From Choristoneura fumiferana (taxonomy: Eukaryota > Arthropoda > Insecta > Lepidoptera > Tortricidae), in the NCBI RefSeq assembly GCF_025370935.1, contig NC_133497.1, positions 7,270,389 to 7,334,388 on the forward strand: 64,000 nucleotides of DNA. Direction: 5' to 3'. This document shows positions 30,301 to 35,722 of the stretch, one piece after another (position 1 is the stretch's first letter; the number at the start of each line of letters is the position of its first letter). Under the pieces are notes generated by a model. That model saw only the letters and a list, made by a program, of their open reading frames with translations. It had not been told where the DNA came from and ran no database searches. The translations under genes and the position numbers were made by a program.

Positions 30301-31469
30301 TTGCGTTAAAAGATAAGAAAAAAAAAAGGATCTCAAAGACTTAATTAAGAAAAATTGAATACCTCACTATTATGCCAGTTTTTACAATTCTTTGTAATGG
30401 AACATTGTTATAATTATTATAATAGTTTAATTAATTATTTTTGTTTAAATGTGATTATTATGTGTCAAATTATTCCAAAAAGTTTTAAAAGATTTTTATT
30501 TTTGTAAGGTTTGTAAGACCTATTTTTAATTTTAAAGGGGTCAAATTATGGTTCTAAAGCAAAAAGATTCTTGTTGATTTTACAAAGGTTCAAGACCTAT
30601 TTTTTAACATTATTATTATTATATTTAGCTTATGTGAAAATAACGGTTGGTACATAGTTAAGATTTTGTTGTTTTACAGAGGTTTAAGAACCATTTATTT
30701 TTTAAATACCTACTATTAAACTGAAGCATAATGTTGGTTCCTAAAAGTGTGATTTTTAACGATTTTACAGAGAAGACTTATTTTTTTAATTGTTGCCTAC
30801 TTTTAAGACTGAACTGTCTGCTTTATTATTTTGTATTTTTAAGATAAACTGACTTTTTATTTCAAGTTATAGGGTTTAGTTAGAAGTAAATGGACACTAT
30901 GGATTATATCGTCGACTATTGTAATACTTTTATTCTAAAATAGACCTATTCTGAGATGAAACAAGCCATTTTTTTTTTTAAATGAAAGGAACTTAATTAT
31001 GAATAATTTTTTAAATGTTTTAACATTATTTATCTAAATTTCGTATTGGTAATGGAACAAGAAAGAATGAATTGAAATAAAACAAAGATTAGTTTTATTA
31101 TACATTAATGGGAGAAAAAGTTGAGAGGCTTTAAACACAGACAAGCCTAAAACTCGATCACATTTTTGCGATTTGCCACAAAACGTCTTTTTTGGGTTAG
31201 GTCAGTTTCGTTCTCAGCATGCGATATATTCTCCATAAGTTAATAGAATTTAAAAACTCGTCAAGTTTAATAAGGATCTATTTAAATGTCTGGGGCTGCA
31301 ACTCACCGAAGTCCTTCTTAAGGAAGTGTTCCTGCTTGGCGGCCCAGTCCCGGAGGAGACCCACAGCCTCTTCCATGCGGCCCGGCGCATCCAGTCCGCA
31401 GGCCTCCCGAACCCGGATCAAAGTGTCCGGGTGGAACTCCAGTATTTCGTGCTTTAAGATCTCTTTCAT
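157..31469 (-). CDS. CRAL-TRIO domain protein (alpha-tocopherol transfer protein-like), six exons
   Basis: This is a host gene spread over 31 kb. I assembled it from six minus-strand exons, 31307-31469, 26857-27013, 14976-15087, 13952-14086, 414-623 and 157-308, with intron phases 1, 2, 0, 0 and 1 and consensus GT/AG at each edge. The product is about 310 aa, usual for insect members of the SEC14/CRAL-TRIO family, which bind and move hydrophobic ligands such as retinoids, tocopherol or carotenoids in the cytosol. An N-terminal helical CRAL-TRIO-N part covers roughly residues 1-106 (SVEKAK, APELF). The lipid-binding domain follows (MTEDHYR, IGHICLVDL, YMLPKDFGGDD). Four single-base gaps break exon 5; the other exons are open. 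All introns are invaded by transposons. The ligand cannot be told from sequence. The alternative is a recent pseudogene, but the phase agreement and clean exons argue against that. Confidence 0.88.
414..623 (-). CDS. CRAL-TRIO gene, exon 5 (with four one-base gaps)
   Basis: The acceptor TTGTTCCAG precedes 623 and the donor is G|GTAAAA at 413-408. The exon encodes the C-terminal lobe of the CRAL-TRIO domain: it starts KGYGTRIK and ends with YMLPKDFGGDD and a short tail. The frame is lost near 587, 539, 510 and 501. Each loss is explained by one missing base in a short run (CC to C or GG to G). With those four bases counted, the 3' phase fits exon 6 exactly (phase 1); without them it does not. 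That agreement favours assembly error over decay. Confidence 0.78.
624..885. other. Intron 4 of the CRAL-TRIO gene, 3' part (minus sense)
   Basis: Non-coding intronic DNA lies between exon 5 and the Gypsy insertion. It ends with ATAT (882-885), the left target-site duplication of the LTR element. I see no other feature in it. Confidence 0.6.
1434..1440 (+). promoter_or_regulatory. TATA box of the Gypsy LTR
   Basis: TATATAA sits in a G-rich context (CGGGGGTATATAAGCC), about 230 bp from the LTR end. Transcription probably starts some 25-30 bases downstream, around 1465. The same site recurs in the 3' LTR near 13160. Confidence 0.65.
1593..1598 (+). terminator. AATAAA polyadenylation signal of the LTR
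   Basis: AATAAA lies 65 bases before the LTR end. In the 3' LTR copy, near 13322, it would end the genomic transcript. Confidence 0.55.
1666..1683 (+). other. tRNA primer-binding site of the Gypsy element
   Basis: TGGTGTCAGAAGTGGGAT begins two bases after the 5' LTR. It starts with the TGG that pairs with a tRNA CCA end, as in other Ty3/Gypsy elements. I think of a tRNA-Leu type primer, but the tRNA identity is an inference. Confidence 0.7.
1689..2912 (+). CDS. gag: Gypsy gag polyprotein
   Basis: The frame runs 407 codons from the first ATG (1689). The same frame is open back to 1665 but without an ATG. After an acidic, Ala-rich head come about five near-exact heptads (EEQARRQ) that should form a coiled coil (codons about 54-92), then a helical stretch, the capsid-like part (around residues 175-345) and one CCHC zinc knuckle (CYNCGERGHMQSGC) near residue 365. 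It would form the RNA-binding particle shell. The stop at 2910-2912 is preceded by a GGGAAAC heptamer at 2900-2906, so pol is probably made by -1 frameshifting. Confidence 0.88.
   Translation: MPLTPREEEKERMQTRSRAAAGDPTDTAAASDTAAAVSPKPEIDVNAILVLLKEQARRQEEQARRQEEQARRQEEQARRQEEHARKQEEQARILQEEQKNQFELLREVHDAAAEWKMEMAEVQDKIVAVDIKVENHEKRLNGVNEKVEGHENRLQKLEIKVANGTTSLSGAPATGGEKLKLPPFDGTSSWAAYKHQFELVAETNGWSKDYAKTALSLALRDEALTVLETLGKNKTYDRLLEALEARFGDSHLEHVYRAQLKDRIQGRNESLQKWALEIEKLVQKAYRDSSSFTDGMLVQTFIDGIRDFEVRAAVRLGHHGSLKDALAHALEVEAVRQDPTRSFRVREVAVREPIAPPRETEPRCYNCGERGHMQSGCPKRYWRRRDSDQMERPASSGNPERQQQGNE
1848..1965 (+). repeat. 21-bp tandem repeat inside gag
   Basis: About five copies of a 21-bp unit (GAACAAGCTAGAAGGCAGGAG with small changes) encode the EEQARRQ heptads of gag. 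Such an array can change copy number by slippage without breaking the frame. Confidence 0.85.
2900..2906 (+). promoter_or_regulatory. GGGAAAC candidate -1 ribosomal frameshift site
   Basis: In the gag frame the codons read CAG GGA AAC, giving the X XXY YYZ pattern G GGA AAC, with the gag stop two codons later. The pol frame is exactly -1 to gag and is open through this point (its previous stop is near 2878). I did not fold the downstream sequence for a stimulatory structure. Confidence 0.6.
2913..4681 (+). pseudogene. pol: Gypsy pol, 5' part: protease and reverse transcriptase (three frame breaks)
   Basis: The frame enters from gag by a -1 shift. The aspartic protease shows the DTGA active site at 3041-3052. 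Reverse transcriptase follows with SPWCSPVVLVKKKDG, the FGLCNAPATF motif and the catalytic YLDD (about 4278-4290), then the thumb region (LGHVIS, FLGLCSYYRRF). The frame shifts by -1 near 3577, near 3779 and near 4311. Each lies in a short G or A run and the codons on either side remain conserved, so these may be consensus errors. Homology stops near 4681, where the RNase H domain should begin, because foreign DNA starts there. Integrase follows only at about 11.4 kb. Confidence 0.88.
4780..5730 (+). pseudogene. LINE ORF1, PHD-like zinc finger protein, broken
   Basis: From ATG 4780 the frame encodes a Cys/His finger of PHD type (CKGC near the start, then CKGKCGDVYHRMC), usual at the N terminus of ORF1 in several insect LINE groups and thought to bind nucleic acid. 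The frame ends at 5019 and continues in another frame (NDKLGTLRDIQIKL, helical). It then breaks again; a basic piece near 5380-5480 and an ORF at 5468-5728 are likely the remaining C-terminal parts. At least two frame changes are needed to connect the pieces. Confidence 0.6.
5905..6550 (+). pseudogene. LINE ORF2, endonuclease part, broken
   Basis: Frame-broken remains of the endonuclease. LNIRSLRKHF near 5925 is the usual start of such a domain, and IIILTEINIK follows in another frame near 6000. A late piece near 6445-6545 shows CLDHV and ISDHYLTG, resembling the catalytic SDH motif. No single frame covers the domain, so this copy would not make a working endonuclease as written. Confidence 0.6.
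6551..8759 (+). pseudogene. LINE ORF2, reverse transcriptase part, one frame break
   Basis: Two overlapping frames (6551-7654 and 7602-8756 plus stop) together give an almost complete RT. Visible are KAPGYDAI, NYRPIAIL, QHGFRKHKST, then after the break FIDFKKAFD, the GGVPTGSV box and the catalytic YADDM (about 7897-7911), followed by the C-terminal FKYLGLTID region. There is no RNase H. The break falls at an A run near 7610. A C-terminal stretch of Lys-rich helices follows, as in other LINEs of this type. Confidence 0.8.
8760..9492 (+). other. LINE 3' UTR, TAA-repeat tail, and the leader of the next ORF
   Basis: Non-coding. The LINE 3' UTR runs to the TAA repeat at about 9413-9430. The 60 bases from 9432 to 9492 belong to neither the LINE nor Gypsy as far as I can see and form the leader of the following ORF. 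Confidence 0.55.
9493..11405 (+). pseudogene. Unrecognised long ORF in the Gypsy element, possibly a captured viral gene; one frame break
   Basis: Two frames, 9493-10803 and then 10800-11405, follow each other with a -1 change in a G run near 10763 and together span about 1.9 kb. I do not recognise the product. It begins with a basic Arg/Ala-rich segment, is mostly helical with well-spaced hydrophobics in the middle (for example WFVSLLSERI, FIKFWLITA), and has an acidic tail. It shows no RT, RNase H, integrase, protease or zinc-finger motif. It is more GC-rich than the LINE before it and ends where Gypsy sequence resumes. Its length, helical character and place inside an LTR element would suit a nucleoprotein or capsid gene of an RNA virus captured during reverse transcription. 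That is only a hypothesis; a host cDNA is the alternative. Confidence 0.5.
11402..12634 (+). CDS. pol: Gypsy pol, 3' part: integrase
   Basis: Gypsy sequence resumes at about 11390 (SYWAQWESL is a usual pre-integrase motif). The HHCC zinc domain follows (GGHLGV, then CRKCTSC). Next is the DDE core, with D in LDVAGPF, D in HSDQGRNF and E in DGMVERFNQ. The C-terminal chromatin/DNA-binding part contains LVWLHNP and GPFKVV, ending in a GPY/F-like region. The frame is open for 410 codons. Its stop codon (TAG, 12632-12634) lies 19 bases inside the 3' LTR. No own start codon is expected, since it is normally part of the pol polyprotein. Confidence 0.9.
   Translation: MTKSYWAQWESLIMHNGVLCRKWESANGKDAHLQVVVPRKRVSDVLRSFHDGISGGHLGVKKTLMKIRQRFYWIHCREDVEDWCRKCTSCSSVKGPHTRSRGALKVYNVGAPWERIALDVAGPFPISDRGNKYILVVMDYFTKWPEVFAIPNQEAVTVAETVVAEVFCRYGVPLEIHSDQGRNFESLVFQETCRVMGIHKTRTTSYHPQSDGMVERFNQTLERHLAKVVDSHQKDWDRHIPLFLMSYRTAVHESTAVTPACANFGRELRLPADLLTGRPPAAPKTISEYASELRNRIDGVHNHVREHGLQASEKMKTRYDRKSNQTRFEEGSLVWLHNPMRRKGKSPKLSPSWEGPFKVVTRINDVTYRIQRNARSPCKIVHVDRLAKYHGSNDARDEHVLGGGSVTAVG
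12604..12615 (+). other. Polypurine tract of the Gypsy element
   Basis: AGGAGGGGGCAG lies directly against the 3' LTR (TGTTACGG) and overlaps the integrase coding frame. It would prime plus-strand DNA synthesis. Confidence 0.65.
12616..13392 (+). repeat. 3' LTR of the Gypsy element
   Basis: 777 bp. It is the same as the 5' LTR except for one missing C before the TATA box (ACCGGGGG against ACCCGGGGG). ATAT follows as the right target duplication. Confidence 0.93.
13393..13951. repeat. Intron 4, 5' part (minus sense), with a dispersed repeat at about 13730-13925
   Basis: Non-coding. From about 13730 (GGGCGACCGAGCTTTGCTCGG) to 13925 lies a dispersed repeat containing ATTTCATGGAAATCGTTGGA and AGCCGTTTCGAAACTCCCGA. 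An inverted copy is at about 51590-51740. I know this kind of sequence from lepidopteran genomes but cannot name the family. Confidence 0.5.
13952..14086 (-). CDS. CRAL-TRIO gene, exon 4
   Basis: The acceptor is TTTTTCAG before 14086 and the donor ACA|GTGAGA after 13952; both ends are phase 0, 45 codons. It encodes the core strand and helix of the lipid-binding domain (MNEYLKFHDYSIGHICLVDL, then NIFDLV). The family usually shows Gly-x-(I/V)-x-(I/V/L)-x-Asp at this point, which is kept here. The exon is open. Confidence 0.88.
14087..14975. repeat. Intron 3, with a short foldback element at 14529-14913
   Basis: Non-coding. Two perfect 19-bp inverted arms (CCAGAAATATATGACTATT at 14529-14547, its complement at 14895-14913) enclose about 350 bp holding AAGTCAAGAGGGCGCTATTG. 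I read this as a MITE. A short ORF near 14198-14440 shows no recognisable motif and I do not call it a gene. Confidence 0.55.
14976..15087 (-). CDS. CRAL-TRIO gene, exon 3
   Basis: The acceptor is TTTCAG before 15087 and the donor ATT|GTAAGT after 14976. It enters in phase 2 (one base) and leaves in phase 0. The encoded ALVVPKMTEDHYRLGILKI is a typical entry strand of the CRAL-TRIO domain in insect proteins, followed by a helix ending FQWVVI. The exon is open. Confidence 0.86.
15088..16357. repeat. Intron 2 repeats, including foldback arms at 15179-15216 and 15661-15700
   Basis: Non-coding. Arms of about 39 bp containing TTGACTTCTGAACTATCTGT lie inverted 450 bp apart with few mismatches. Around them are copies of a CACTTGACATCAATTTACC-type repeat and a SINE fragment at about 15890-16000 (TTTGAAATTTACCACGAGCT) that matches the SINE at 54810. 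A region rich in C and T follows up to the hAT element. Confidence 0.5.
16358..19377 (+). mobile_element. hAT DNA transposon, structurally complete
   Basis: The ends are inverted repeats CACTGATGCAAGATGG (16358-16373) and CCATCTGGCAACACTG (19362-19377), 13 of 16 bases complementary. Identical 8-bp target duplications CTTCCAAC flank them (16350-16357 and 19378-19385), the hAT hallmark. Inside is one spliced transposase gene with no stop or frameshift. G- and C-rich subterminal stretches follow both ends. The element sits at the left boundary of Jockey copy A. Confidence 0.93.
16784..19210 (+). CDS. hAT transposase (BED finger, 666 aa, two exons)
   Basis: Exon 1 is 16784-16853, starting at ATG 16784 (MALSKKTYVRRY) and ending AAAG|GTACGT. 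Exon 2 is 17280-19210 after TTTTCAG. The junction is phase 1 and the total is 667 codons with stop. A BED-type zinc finger opens the protein (WCKACHC, then HSKTKKH). The DDE-like core follows: Asp in VIIDETTTID, Asp in GIGVDGANVM, and the C-terminal hAT dimerisation block SNAVVERAFS near residue 585. The acidic tail ends with Ser/Asp repeats. It resembles the zinc-finger (ZBED/KIAA1586-like) branch of hAT proteins. It would bind the element's ends in the nucleus and cut and paste it. No frame defects are seen, unlike its neighbours. Confidence 0.9.
19624..20804 (+). pseudogene. Jockey A ORF1 (gag-like, zinc knuckles), 5' truncated, one frame break
   Basis: An RNA-binding Gag-like protein. Codons from about 19690 on are conserved with copy B (GVAYHRYPFGEEKGLRVV). 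Three zinc knuckles follow: CHRCQLYGHSARYC, CVKCTGDHGTIEC and CTLCGAVGHTANY. The frame moves by -1 at a C run near 20512-20521 and the C-terminal part (DVFADISLVC, SHFMASNKFTV) ends at TAA 20802-20804. The ORF2 ATG follows with no gap. The N-terminal third is missing compared with copy B. Confidence 0.82.
20805..21107 (+). pseudogene. Jockey A ORF2, endonuclease fragment
   Basis: It starts at ATG 20805, directly after the ORF1 stop. The first 65 codons match the endonuclease start of copy B (GFFNANGLRDQRDE, DILLVQETFLKP). From about 21015 the sequence is unrelated to the domain and ends at a stop near 21107. Neither the catalytic SDH motif nor a reverse transcriptase is present. Confidence 0.8.
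21108..21318 (+). other. Jockey A 3' UTR and poly(A)
   Basis: About 170 bp from CTCCCTTAGCGTCCAAAGTC to the A14 tail, nearly identical to copy B at 25467-25634. Strong similarity to B in the 3' UTR beside a missing RT shows an internal deletion rather than 5' truncation. Confidence 0.75.
21319..22139 (+). repeat. SINE fragment and decayed LINE reverse-transcriptase fragment
   Basis: 21445-21590 is the 3' part of the SINE also found at 54810 (AATGGTGCGTGTGAAGTTCC) with a GGAT-repeat tail. From about 21590 to 22000 reads a decayed RT: SPGFDGIPYSFF, then WKQQIVMPLLKS, QFGFRRG and LDITSAYD in changing frames with in-frame stops. It resembles Jockey/RTE-like RTs, but it is not simply the missing part of copy A or B. 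The last 130 bases contain TACCACGACGTTTATTTC, related to sequence at 26110-26200. Confidence 0.6.
22152..22702 (+). other. Jockey B 5' leader
   Basis: A GC-rich untranslated leader beginning with CT repeats. The part from AGCGCGCCGT to CGAGCCACAGACG matches the leader of copy A. In this family an internal promoter would be expected here; I see no decisive motif. Confidence 0.5.
22703..24461 (+). pseudogene. Jockey B ORF1 (gag-like), several frame breaks
   Basis: It starts at ATG 22703 (MQRSGLADGG). The N-terminal part is rich in Pro, Ser and Arg (Arg/Ser alternation around 22970-22995, poly-Pro encoded by C runs). The conserved block GVAYHRYPFGEEKGL is at 23513-23557, then the knuckles CHRCQFGHGHSARYC, CVKCTGDHGTPEC and CALCGAVGHTANY. 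The frame changes near 23410, near 23470, near 24010 and near 24310-24340, so this copy makes no full ORF1 product as written. The ORF ends with TAA at 24459-24461. Confidence 0.78.
24462..25464 (+). pseudogene. Jockey B ORF2: endonuclease without reverse transcriptase
   Basis: ATG 24462 directly follows the ORF1 stop. A complete apurinic-type endonuclease is visible: GFFNANGLRD, QETFLKP (catalytic Glu), the AGDLNSKHTRWN box, PDILDIAL and SSDHRPVIL with the catalytic Asp-His. The frame breaks at a C10 run near 25147-25156. It resumes at 25192 with the start of the linker (RELKREKNAATRAY) and stops at 25464, where the 3' UTR begins. All RT motifs are missing. Confidence 0.82.
25654..26856. repeat. 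Intron 2, 5' part: repeated GGTACGAAA motifs and a dispersed-repeat fragment
   Basis: Non-coding. Between 25990 and 26200 the motif GTGGTACGAAA and relatives recur (CGTCATGGTACGAAAACCGC, CGTCGTGGTACGAAATAGCG), partly inverted relative to 22060-22085. The two sides may be arms of an element split by Jockey B. A fragment at 26520-26610 (GGATACCCGTAAAAGTAAC) matches the SINE tail at 56700. Confidence 0.45.
26857..27013 (-). CDS. CRAL-TRIO gene, exon 2
   Basis: The acceptor GTTACAG precedes 27013 and the donor TATG|GTGAGT follows 26857. It enters with two bases in phase 1 and leaves in phase 2. The encoded LLLTCKGSVEKAKIRLDLMC followed by TMRTFAPELF is the N-terminal helical CRAL-TRIO region, with the family-typical SVEKAK and PE-L/F-F motifs. 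The exon is open. Confidence 0.88.
27014..28200. repeat. Intron 1, 3' part (minus sense), with a hairpin at 27538-27658
   Basis: Non-coding. A long imperfect palindrome lies at 27538-27658 (left arm GGTGCTCAAAATGATCTAAA, right arm TAGATCATTTTGACCACC). Small unsupported ORFs only. Around 27975-28060 a GC-richer stretch precedes the DUF7869-type element and may be its 5' flank. Confidence 0.5.
28206..30344 (+). pseudogene. DUF7869-type DNA-transposon protein, frame-broken
   Basis: Pieces in shifting frames form one recognisable protein. First is a Ser-rich low-complexity head (28320-28440 and 28570-28640). Next is a basic helix (KKSRKRQRNNSSWKQNMAKK), then a Cys-containing block (LACNCRLKCSE, 28805-28840) and QIRVDKKYFIYTLDIS. 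The C-terminal DDE-like part shows DRCETCLSYQ, CYFWDETQGQRGDNEIGSC and the FYSDNC motif. I know this architecture from arthropod proteins labelled DUF7869, which I believe belong to a DNA-transposon group (possibly Sola). At least four frame changes separate the pieces. It sits in intron 1 of the CRAL-TRIO gene on the opposite strand. Confidence 0.55.
30345..31306. repeat. AT-rich tail of the transposon with degenerate 90-bp repeats, then intron
   Basis: Four related segments near 30505, 30580, 30675 and 30765 share TTTTACARAGGTTYAAGACC-like cores followed by T runs. They form a degenerate array spaced about 75-95 bp. No ORF or RNA gene is seen. The rest up to exon 1 is plain AT-rich intron. 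Confidence 0.4.
31307..31469 (-). CDS. CRAL-TRIO gene, exon 1 (start exon)
   Basis: It begins at ATG 31469-31467 (MKEILKHEILEF) and runs 54 codons plus one base to the donor TTCG|GTGAGT. The sequence VREACGLDAPGRMEEAVGLL then WAAKQEHFLKKDF is the usual amphipathic helix at the start of insect CRAL-TRIO proteins. It is GC-rich (about 60 percent) against AT-rich surroundings, as expected of a host exon. Confidence 0.86.
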
Positions 31470-34138
31470 TGTGACAGCTTTTACTTTTTTAAATAAACAG
31501 CTTCTGTCCCAGGTTGTACTTCAAGTTCAAGCCAAAATACTAGTTACGAGTAGACTTAAATACGTACGAAAAATGCAAGTTTTTATACACTTAAATATTT
31601 TAACCTATGATGTATTAACTTTTAAAATTAAAAATAGTCCAAGCTCCGCAGTCATTTCTGCGAGACTGGAATACGCTATACGAGTATACTAAATAAGCAA
31701 TATTTAAAGACCTTGGATGTTCTAACGTTTTATTAAACTTGTTTAATAGTAGGGGAGGTCAATGTTGATTTTTTCCCTCTTTTCATTTACATTAAATATT
31801 CAACTACTGATCAATGCGAAAGGCCCTTTAAGGTCGCTATCCATTACTACGTATCATACTATGACCGTAAAAGCAATGTGTCATGAAAAAATATATTCTT
31901 TGTTTTAAAAGTATGCCTACTAGCACGTTTCCTAACCAACCAACATTACAGCAATGTATGCGCATTGCATTACATTCCGTGCCCGACACTTTCCTATTAT
32001 GGTCATGGTATGATACGGTGAAGTGGGTAGAGGCATTTAAAGTTAAGCAACTGTTGGTGTCAAGTATGATATTGTTTGAACTTTTAACTTGGATTGTAAA
32101 CGAAGACGTCTCGCGCACTAATTTCTGAGCAAAAAGCAGTCATATATATTTTCTTGGCAAGTTGGAACAAGTGTACCGAATTTAAAAAAAAGATGATCTA
32201 AAGTTATGTATCACATATGATACAATACCAAGAAAAGGGTTAAAGGAAGCAAGAGGAGATGAGAGATTGGTTGTACGCTTAGATTTTCCGATAACGTTAC
32301 CAAACACACAATCAATAAAATAAAATAAATAGCAAAATTGTCAAACACGAACTTGAGTTTCATGTGTAGTTATGGCAATTGGCCACTTTCAGTGTTTAGC
32401 AGTAACACAATAGTTTACCGCTACATAAACGCATATTGCTTGTATCAGCGACAATCGTAATGTATATATTCTAAGGTTGATTTAATAAATGTCTCTTTTT
32501 TCCTAATCCTACGACTAGCTGTGGTTTCCTTGTATATCCGACACCCAACCTTTTATCGAAACCTATCATATTGCATGGCGAACCTGCCTTAAGAACCAAA
32601 GGAATTTTGAAAGCAAAGAAAAAAAACGCAGAAGAAGCACAAGCAAGACCAATCAAGAACCAACAACCAGCAAAAATGAACTCCTCATTCACCATAGTCC
32701 TCAACGGCATGACGATCAATATAACAGGGACCGGAGGCAGCTATTAGACAACAACACAACATCGCCCAACAATCGCATCGCATTACAATGTCGCCCACAA
32801 CCATACATAATCAATTAATCACACTCGGGTATTACTACCGATCGTACGCAGGCTGTTTGGAGCAGGTAAACTACGGAAACTAGTCTATATTCCAAAAGTA
32901 TTATTTTAGTTTCCGAATATGCACTAGGCTAGTGTGGGAACTACACCCTTGAGCTCATTCTGGGAAGAAGTTTACGTTTACGTAAGAAGAAATATACGTT
33001 TATATATAAAAAGAGATGATGATGATGATCACTGTAATTAATGTAATATTTGCATGCTAGTATTTAATGTCAACTATTAAATACATATAGCAGAATAAGT
33101 TTTCTGATCGATCTGTATCATCCTTTGTAATCTAATTATTCTAAGCAAATAAAGAATTATTATTATCATCAATTAAAAATCATCGTGTATATATACTAGA
33201 GTTACTCAATAGTATCATTATCTGGCGCACTCGAATAAGTTACGAAATCCGCTATGGGTCTCCCCTACTACACATGTGTGGCGTTGATTAGGCAGGTTAT
33301 AAAATAACCAGTATGATAAGGCAAACTTGTGTTTTCGACCAAAGTAGTTTTATTAAGTAAAATCATGAATTTAACCGTTTTATTTCTTGGATTTATAACG
33401 TAGGTGCCTTGCTTGGAATTTTTTACAAGCTTTTATTTAGTTTCACCTGTCCCGTTGTCTGTCTGTCTGTAGTCAAAATCTTGCAAGTTTCACCCACTCC
33501 AGTAGTAATTAATTATGTAAATTGCGTGACAATACAATAATCTGGTAGTGACATCATGGTAGTCCGGCCACGATCATCTCCGCAGGACGGAACTCTTCAA
33601 CGGTTAATGGCATCGACTTGAAATTTGATATGTAAATGTAGTTTGGGTGACAATGCAAGTTCAGTCGATAAAAACTACAGTCCGCAAAAGAAGCTTGTAT
33701 TAAAAATGAAAAGTTTACCAAAAACTTATTTTCGTTTATTTTTTCTCAATCATATACCTACAGGTCAGGGTCAGCGGTCAGCAACCTTTTGAGTCGGAAA
33801 ACAGAAAGTTGTTTGCTCAGAACAGAGAGTAGAATCGATTACACTGTAGAGTTTGTGGTTTGTATAAATGCTTTTGCACCATGCTCCAATTAAATGTTTT
33901 AGCGAGGTTTCATACTATTTAGATAGGTCAATTAATACTGGCCATTTTGCTGTCAGTTTGATTTTCTTCTAAAAAGATCGAAGCGTAACTGACAAAATTA
34001 AATGCAAATCATGAGTTAGATATAAAGTAGCAAATTACTGACCAAGCAAAACAAATGAATATTTTAGAAACAATGATGGCATTCGAAAACAAATTGAATC
34101 AATTAACTTAAATTATATCAGCAAAGAGCGTGTCGTAC
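31470..34138. other. Upstream region of the CRAL-TRIO gene; no gene seen, one dispersed repeat
   Basis: This is AT-rich, with no ORF I can support. At about 33540-33715 lies a repeat (GCAGGACGGAACTCTTCAAC, then GGTTAATGGCATCGACTTGA) with a second copy at about 45590-45745 in the same orientation. A weak coding-like piece near 32680-32745 (frame ending NGMTINITGTGGSY) might be the end of an old transposon protein. Confidence 0.4.
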
Positions 34139-34145
34139 ACGCCCA

Positions 34146-34762
34146 GGATAGGGTTGCGTAGCCATTACGAAAAAATCAAATAATATTTTTCTAAGGATTT
34201 CGAATTGTGTACTGAATCTTCCAAGTTTAGGTATATTTTATTTCTTAGGCTGCTATTTACTCTTAAAGTACTCACTAATAATTCTCAAGCAATCTTATAT
34301 TTATGCCGCTATAATTTTTCTTGTAAATTTGATATATTTACTACCATTCTGATTTTTATCAAATTTTTCCACCCAACAGTTAAGATTTTAGAGAGGGGAG
34401 GGGGGCGCTCGATTTCAATGAAAATTTGCACTTTAATGGTGAATATTTCGGAAACAGATCACTGAATAAAAAATGTGTCTTAGCAACCCCCCAATGGTTT
34501 TAAAATACCTATCTAACGATACCCCACAATACAGGGTTAGTCGAGAAAAAAAAAACACCCCACTTTACATCTATGGGAGATACCCTAAAAAATTTTTTTT
34601 ACTTTTTTTATTTACCACTTTGTTGGCGTGACCGACATGTTTATTCATGTCAAATTACAGCTTTCTTGTACTAACGGTCTCTGAGCTTACCCGCGGACAG
34701 ACAGACGGACAACAATGGCGAAACTATAAGGGTTTCCTAGTTGACTGCGGAACCCTAAAAAT
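34146..34762. mobile_element. MITE-like element with AGGGT..CCCTA ends and GACAGACAGACGG tract
   Basis: Starts TAGGGTTGCGTAGCC and ends GCGGAACCCTAA, so the termini are inverted. A GGACAGACAGACGGACAAC tract lies 60 bp before the right end. Related copies are at 57186-57999 (complete) and fragments end near 37610 and 46655. This is an abundant lepidopteran repeat type. Confidence 0.6.
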
Positions 34763-35094
34763 GACGAATCGAATGATACCGCATTGGTGGAAAACCTAGA
34801 TTACAGAGAGGATCAAAGATATACATATATACACATACGCGTGAAAAACAAGATAAAAATAATAATTCAATGTCGCGCCCGACCTAGACTGGAACACTAG
34901 ACCAGTTTACAAGTTCTACACTATAACGCTGAACCACCACGCAGAACACACAGTTATCGAAATGATTGATCTTTATGCGCGCGATAAGCTCGAAAACGAG
35001 CATTTACCCAGAGATAGTTATCAAGCTAGATCGATTATCGATTGATCGCTCGATCGATCGAATTTGAAGTTTAACAGACTATTTTTTGCAGAAA

Positions 35095-35290
35095 AGTCTT
35101 CGAGCGCCGACCACGAACCGGAAGACGAAGCGTTGGCAGGCCTCCCACTAGGTGAACTGACATCATGAGAGTTGCGGGCAGCCGGTGCATGCAAGTGGCG
35201 AGTTTTCGTTCATTGTTTCGTTCAAAGGGGGAGAACCTTTGTTTAGCAGTGAACGCCTTCCGGCCGATGCCGCGATGATGATGATAGTGA
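35095..35290 (+). repeat. RTE-type LINE 3' fragment
   Basis: Plus-strand coding remains of the RTE ORF end (RRPRTGRRSVGRPPTR, then RVAGSRC) with frame damage and a short GATGATGATG tail. Three more fragments of the same family lie at 47197-47470, 58615-58850 and 59243-59374, all minus strand. Confidence 0.65.
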
Positions 35291-35555
35291 ACTTGATTTT
35301 GGAAATAAACAGTTTTTTATTGTTCACCTCCAAAGGCTACCACAAATCAAAAATGTTGGCTTTTCGCCAGAGCCGCTTTTGAGATCACTGGTATAAATAA
35401 ATATACAAGAATTATTCGCTTAGATACAAGATAATGCTTCCAGAATAAACTAAAATCAGACGCTGGGGCAAAGTTTAATCCTAAACGAAGAAAAACAAAT
35501 TGTATTTGGTATATATTACAAATGTTAATCATTGTGTTGTGTTATTTCGAGGTCT

Positions 35556-35648
35556 GAGGACGTATTGCCTAACGCTCAAATGACAGTGTTTCTATGGTAA
35601 TTCTGTCATGTTTTTGCAATCGTCAGAAACGTTAGGCAATACGGCCTC
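35556..35648. mobile_element. Foldback MITE, GAGGCCGTATTGCCTAACG family, copy 1
   Basis: The inverted ends GAGGACGTATTGCCTAACG and CGTTAGGCAATACGGCCTC (18 of 19 complementary) enclose 55 bp. A second complete copy is at 53331-53450 and a single-arm fragment at 48033-48050. Confidence 0.7.
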
Positions 35649-35722
35649 GTCTGGGGCAACATTCTGCAATTATACGGCGCTTATTTTTGCAGTTTTCGCA
35701 GCAAATATCTATTTATAAAAGA

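Noticed and set aside
34970..35070. CGATCGATCGATCG palindromes as a regulatory site
   Set aside because: A short simple-sequence palindrome with no supporting context.
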